A stretch of 64,000 bases of DNA, from contig NZ_JBHTLM010000023.1 of the NCBI RefSeq assembly GCF_042678945.1, positions 1 through 64,000 on the forward strand, read 5' to 3'. The stretch comes from Fontibacillus puldeungensis (GTDB lineage: Bacteria > Bacillota > Bacilli > Paenibacillales > Paenibacillaceae). Shown piece by piece: positions 60,842-64,000 of the stretch. How positions within the stretch are numbered: the stretch's first letter is position 1; every line of letters begins with the position of its first letter. Position numbers and translations under genes: made by a program. The notes under the pieces were generated by a model, which was not told the DNA's origin, ran no database searches, and saw only the letters and a list, made by a program, of their open reading frames with translations.

Positions 60842-61846
60842 ATGCTGTTTATCGATAACGAAGGCATCACCGACGCTTCAATAAATCTGGCTATTGAGGA
60901 GTACGCACTCAGACACCTGCCGCTGGAGGATGACAGCTATTTGCTGTTTTATATTAATGCCCCGTCCGTCATCATCGGAAAACACCAGAACACGATTGAA
61001 GAGATCAATGCTGAATATATAAAAGAGCACGGTGTGCAAGTGGTACGGCGTTTGTCCGGAGGCGGAGCGGTGTATCATGACCTCGGCAACCTTAATTTCA
61101 GCTTTATCACCAAGGACGACGGAGAGTCGTTCCACAATTTCCGCAAGTTTACCGAACCGGTTGTCAAAGCGCTGAAATCGATGGGCGTTAATGCCGAAAT
61201 GACCGGCCGGAACGATCTGCAAGTCGGGGAGCAAAAAATATCGGGCAACGCCCAATTCGCTACCCGCGGGCGGATGTTCAGCCACGGTACGCTCATGTTT
61301 AATTTAAATTTGGAAAATGTGCAGGCCTCACTGCATGCCAATCCTGAAAAATTCAAATCAAAGAGCACCAAATCAGTACGCAGCCGGGTCGCCAACATCA
61401 TCGATTTTTTGGATCACAAAATGACCATCGAAGAGTTCCGTGCCGAGCTGCTGCGGCACATCTTCGGAATGGAGCCGGGTGCGGTACCTCAGTATAAGCT
61501 AACGGAAAACGACTGGACCAAAATCCACGAAATCTCGAATCAACGCTACAAAAATTGGGATTGGAACTATGGCCTGTCCCCGGAATGCAACGTAAAGCAT
61601 GCCAAAAAATTCCCTGTCGGCATTATCGATCTACGGATGAATATTAAAGACGGGCACATTCAGGAAATTAAAATTTACGGTGACTTCTTCGGCGTTGGAG
61701 ATGTGGCCGACATCGAAAATAAACTGAGAGGCGTTAAGCACGAGGAAGCAGCCGTACGCGCTGCGCTTGAAGGCATTGACGTGAAGCATTATTTCGGCAA
61801 TCTGGACCTGGAAGACTTTATCGGATTGGTGTTCCTTGAAGAATAG
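60842..61846 (+). CDS. lplA: Lipoate-protein ligase A
   Basis: This 334-residue enzyme activates free lipoate with ATP and attaches it to dehydrogenase E2 and GcvH domains. VIIGKHQNTIEEIN and VVRRLSGGGAVYHDLGNLNFSF are the lipoate-binding core, with GRNDLQVGEQKISGNAQ carrying the catalytic Lys and the substrate loop. The C-terminal domain (about 250-334) is present, so it is the complete LplA. GGAGGATG precedes the ATG. Confidence 0.94.
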   Translation: MLFIDNEGITDASINLAIEEYALRHLPLEDDSYLLFYINAPSVIIGKHQNTIEEINAEYIKEHGVQVVRRLSGGGAVYHDLGNLNFSFITKDDGESFHNFRKFTEPVVKALKSMGVNAEMTGRNDLQVGEQKISGNAQFATRGRMFSHGTLMFNLNLENVQASLHANPEKFKSKSTKSVRSRVANIIDFLDHKMTIEEFRAELLRHIFGMEPGAVPQYKLTENDWTKIHEISNQRYKNWDWNYGLSPECNVKHAKKFPVGIIDLRMNIKDGHIQEIKIYGDFFGVGDVADIENKLRGVKHEEAAVRAALEGIDVKHYFGNLDLEDFIGLVFLEE

Positions 61847-61851
61847 CACCG

Positions 61852-62784
61852 GTGAGCCGAACTGAAAGGAATGAATCGTTCTTGCATCGTTCGCGTCTTG
61901 CCGACCTTGTTCTCCTCTTCGTTGCACTCATGTGGGGGAGTACCTTTTTAATCGTCCAGCATGCGGTAAAGGTATTGCCGCCCATGGCCTTTAACGGGCT
62001 TCGTTTTCTGGGGGCGGCGCTGCTGCTGGCGTTGGTGACCTTTGCTTTTTATCGAGGACAGTGGCGGGAGCTGTCACGCGGCATGCTGGGACATGCCGCG
62101 CTGCTGGGCCTGTTCCTGTTTATCGGATACACTTTTCAAACCGTAGGATTGCTCTATACAACGACCTCGAATGCCGGATTCATTACCGGGTTATCCGTCG
62201 TACTCGTTCCCTTTTTATCATTTTGGCTGCTAAAGCATTCGATTTCTCGGTTTACGTGGTTCAGCGCTCTGCTTGCTGCCGCGGGACTGTATATGCTCAC
62301 GTTTGCCGGGGAGGCGTTTACCTGGAACAAGGGGGATGCACTTGTTTTCCTTTGTGCCATTGGCTTTGCCCTGCACGTAGCCTACACCGGCGTATTCGCC
62401 CCCCGCTACCCGGCGCTGCCGCTTGCCTCGCTGCAAATGGCCATCGTTGGCATATTGAGCCTCGTCGGTTCGCTGATGTTTGAAAAACACGGGCCAATGA
62501 ACGAGACGGTACAGCGGCTCCTTCAGCCTGAAGTGCTCTGGGCGCTTATCGTATCGATTGGACCGACCAGTGCCTTCGCCTTTTGGATCCAAACGGTGTG
62601 CCAAAAGTTTACCAGTCCTTCCCGGGTGGCCGTCATTTTTGCCATGGAACCAGTGTTTGCGGCGATAACAGGCGTTTGGTTCGGCGGCGAAGTGCTCGGT
62701 ATGATGGCTGTCTTAGGCTGTGTATGCATTTTTGGAGGAATGATTTTAGCCGAATTGAAATCCGCTCCCAGCCAGCTACAATAG
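61852..62784 (+). CDS. EamA/DMT family transporter
   Basis: This 310-residue protein has ten hydrophobic segments in two EamA repeats. LVLLFVALMWGSTFLIVQHA and PPMAFNGLRFLGAALLL are the first-repeat signature, and PEVLWALIVSIGPTSAFAFW lies in the second. Family members export amino acids, nucleotides or drugs; the substrate is not visible. The GTG at 61852 has no good ribosome site; a TTG at 61882 after AAAGGA is an alternative. It follows lplA by 5 bp and probably shares its transcript. Confidence 0.87.
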   Translation: MSRTERNESFLHRSRLADLVLLFVALMWGSTFLIVQHAVKVLPPMAFNGLRFLGAALLLALVTFAFYRGQWRELSRGMLGHAALLGLFLFIGYTFQTVGLLYTTTSNAGFITGLSVVLVPFLSFWLLKHSISRFTWFSALLAAAGLYMLTFAGEAFTWNKGDALVFLCAIGFALHVAYTGVFAPRYPALPLASLQMAIVGILSLVGSLMFEKHGPMNETVQRLLQPEVLWALIVSIGPTSAFAFWIQTVCQKFTSPSRVAVIFAMEPVFAAITGVWFGGEVLGMMAVLGCVCIFGGMILAELKSAPSQLQ

Positions 62785-62815
62785 ATATATAAAGACACAA
62801 GGAGAGAGAGAAACC

Positions 62816-63619
62816 ATGTATAAACTGATTGCCATTGATATCGACGATACTTTGATTAATGACGACAAGGAAGTCACCCCGGCTACACAGCATGCCCTGG
62901 AGGAAGCTGTTGCGGAGGGCGTTGTCGTTACGCTGGCGACGGGCCGCGCTTTTGCTTCGGCACAGGCGATTGCCCGCCAGACCGGCTTGAACGTACCGAT
63001 TATTACCTACCAAGGGGCGCTAGTCAAAAACCTACTCGATGAACAGGTGCTCTACGAGCGTTACCTGCCGGTCGAAGCCGCCCGTAAGCTCTACGAATAC
63101 TGTCTCAAACACGATTTGCATTTACAGACCTATATCGATGATAAGCTATATGCCCGTGAAGAAAATCAAAAGATTATTGACTATACAGCGCTTAACAAAA
63201 CGAAGTATTATATCGAGCCCGATTTTGCCAAGCTTATAGAGCTGCCGACGCCAAAAATGCTCATTATCGACGAGCCGGACTATTTGGACGAAATCACTCC
63301 CGTCCTGCGTGAGTTGCTGGGAGATCAGGCCCATGTAACTAAATCGAAGCCGAACTTCCTCGAAATAATGCATCATGAAGGTACAAAAGGGCATGCCCTG
63401 AAATTCCTTGCCGGACACTTCGGCTTTGAACTGTCCCAAACGATTGCCATCGGCGATTCCTGGAACGATCACGAAATGCTGGAGGCTGCCGGCCTCGGAG
63501 TCGCTATGGCCAACTCCATTCCGGCGCTGAAAGAGATCGCGGACTATGTGACGCTGAGCAACAATGAAGACGGCGTAAAGCACGTGATCGACAAATTCGT
63601 TTTGAAGCGGGAAGTATAA
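62816..63619 (+). CDS. Cof-type HAD-IIB family hydrolase
   Basis: This 267-residue phosphatase has the catalytic DIDDTLIN, TLATGRAFASAQ as motif II, Lys in HEGTKGHALKFL and GDSWNDHEML as motif IV, with a C2-type cap between (about 85-190). Such enzymes dephosphorylate sugar phosphates or nucleotides. AAGGAGAGAG precedes the ATG. It may be the last gene of a lplA-eamA-HAD run. Confidence 0.9.
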   Translation: MYKLIAIDIDDTLINDDKEVTPATQHALEEAVAEGVVVTLATGRAFASAQAIARQTGLNVPIITYQGALVKNLLDEQVLYERYLPVEAARKLYEYCLKHDLHLQTYIDDKLYAREENQKIIDYTALNKTKYYIEPDFAKLIELPTPKMLIIDEPDYLDEITPVLRELLGDQAHVTKSKPNFLEIMHHEGTKGHALKFLAGHFGFELSQTIAIGDSWNDHEMLEAAGLGVAMANSIPALKEIADYVTLSNNEDGVKHVIDKFVLKREV

Positions 63620-63630
63620 TTTGAATATGC

Positions 63631-63671
63631 AAAAAGAGCTGAGCCGGATCGTATCCGCTTAGCTCTTTTTT
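63631..63671. terminator. Terminator between convergent genes
   Basis: The arms AAAAGAGCT (63631-63639) and AGCTCTTTT (63660-63668), with GCGGAT-type inner pairing, are followed by T residues on both strands. Confidence 0.88.
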
Positions 63672-63685
63672 TATCGTACCCACCT

Positions 63686-64000
63686 TCAATTCCGCCGAAG
63701 CACGACAACTTGTCCAGTCCGCGCAAATTCGGCTTCTTCCGGCAGCCTATAGTCGCTTAACAGGTCGATGTCATGTGACATATGGGTAAAAATCGTCCGC
63801 CCCGGCTTCACTTCACGCAGCAGTTCAAGCGCTTCGGTGACATCATAAACCGATCTCGTCAAAAACTCGGCATTTTCCCTGTAGAAGCTCGTGCCCAGCA
63901 CCAACAGATCCAGTCCTTGAAGCGGGATTTTCTGCTCCGCCGGTAGTGCAATGGCATCTGAACAGTAGACCCAGGCGAATCCGTTTTTTTCTAGCCGATA
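63686..64000 (-). CDS. C-terminal part of a metallo-beta-lactamase-fold hydrolase (PhnP-like)
   Basis: The gene runs off the right edge; its last 104 residues are visible, beginning YRLEKNGFAWVYCSDAIALP. LDLLVLGTSFYRENAEFLTR carries a late-domain strand, and IFTHMSHDIDLLSDYRLPE has the His-x-Ser-His-Asp metal ligands near the C-terminus, as in PhnP-type cyclic phosphodiesterases. The N-terminal HxHxDH motif is outside the window. The substrate is unknown. Confidence 0.75.
   Translation of the reverse strand, partial: YRLEKNGFAWVYCSDAIALPAEQKIPLQGLDLLVLGTSFYRENAEFLTRSVYDVTEALELLREVKPGRTIFTHMSHDIDLLSDYRLPEEAEFARTGQVVVLRRN

Noticed and set aside
1..64000. CRISPR arrays, rRNA, tRNA, prophage or IS elements
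   Set aside because: No regularly spaced identical repeats, no tRNA-like cloverleafs or rRNA stretches, and no transposase or phage genes were found by reading.

Overview
The window reads as chromosomal DNA of a Paenibacillus-like, plant-polymer-degrading Firmicute. The reasons are a secreted GH9 plus GH48 cellulase pair with CBM3 modules, a lipoprotein with a copper-amine-oxidase-like stalk domain, strong GGAGG ribosome sites with frequent TTG/GTG starts, Bacillus-type Zur and LexA operators, and preQ1-I, c-di-AMP (ydaO) and cobalamin riboswitches. No phage, IS element, CRISPR array, rRNA or tRNA was seen. The species call is an inference from gene content; no database was searched.

Layout. 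1-2.6 kb: edge of a minus-strand gene, a small membrane protein, a D-hydroxyacid dehydrogenase and a 5'-truncated epimerase, flanked by two copies of a dyad-rich intergenic repeat. 2.6-8.9 kb: amino acid permease, an autoregulated XRE/membrane-protein pair, a TetR/ABC-2 efflux operon, a GNAT acetyltransferase followed by a wrecked GNAT paralogue, and an SRPBCC protein. 8.9-11.2 kb: divergent TetR/SDR pair and a second SDR. 11.2-15.6 kb: class II aldolase (tandem), class III aminotransferase and divergent FGGY kinase, an unassigned carbohydrate pathway. 15.6-17.7 kb: azoreductase, ung, DUF1697. 18.1-23.9 kb: the cellulase operon. 24-26.6 kb: DUF116, DUF2087 and an E. coli-type SpeD.

26.9-34.1 kb is a zinc-starvation island: znuCBA, two COG0523 GTPases, a CECG-motif permease and its TIGR03943 partner, with three Zur-like palindromes. 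34.2-42.6 kb: flavodoxin, stalk-domain lipoprotein, preQ1-riboswitch queCDEF operon (7-deazaguanine/queuosine), D-glycerate dehydrogenase, PadR and a DHA2 exporter with a 16-bp operator. 42.7-47.4 kb: M24 peptidase, chemoreceptor, and a KamA-family radical SAM gene under a c-di-AMP riboswitch.

47.4-60.7 kb holds cobalamin salvage in two minus-strand blocks. Riboswitch-controlled btuFCD-cobT-cobU-cobS imports corrinoids and builds the lower loop. A second block, cobD-cbiZ-cbiB with a nearby cobC-like phosphatase, remodels cobinamide through cobyric acid. No corrin-ring genes are present. Between the blocks lie an SOS-controlled radical SAM/TIGR03915 DNA-repair pair and a Trm11-like methyltransferase. 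60.8-64 kb: lplA, an EamA transporter, a Cof-type phosphatase and the end of a metallo-beta-lactamase-fold hydrolase.

The most unexplained signal is a family of intergenic repeats at four loci, made of 9-5-9 dyads with TGTA...TACA cores set at a pitch of 51-52 bp.
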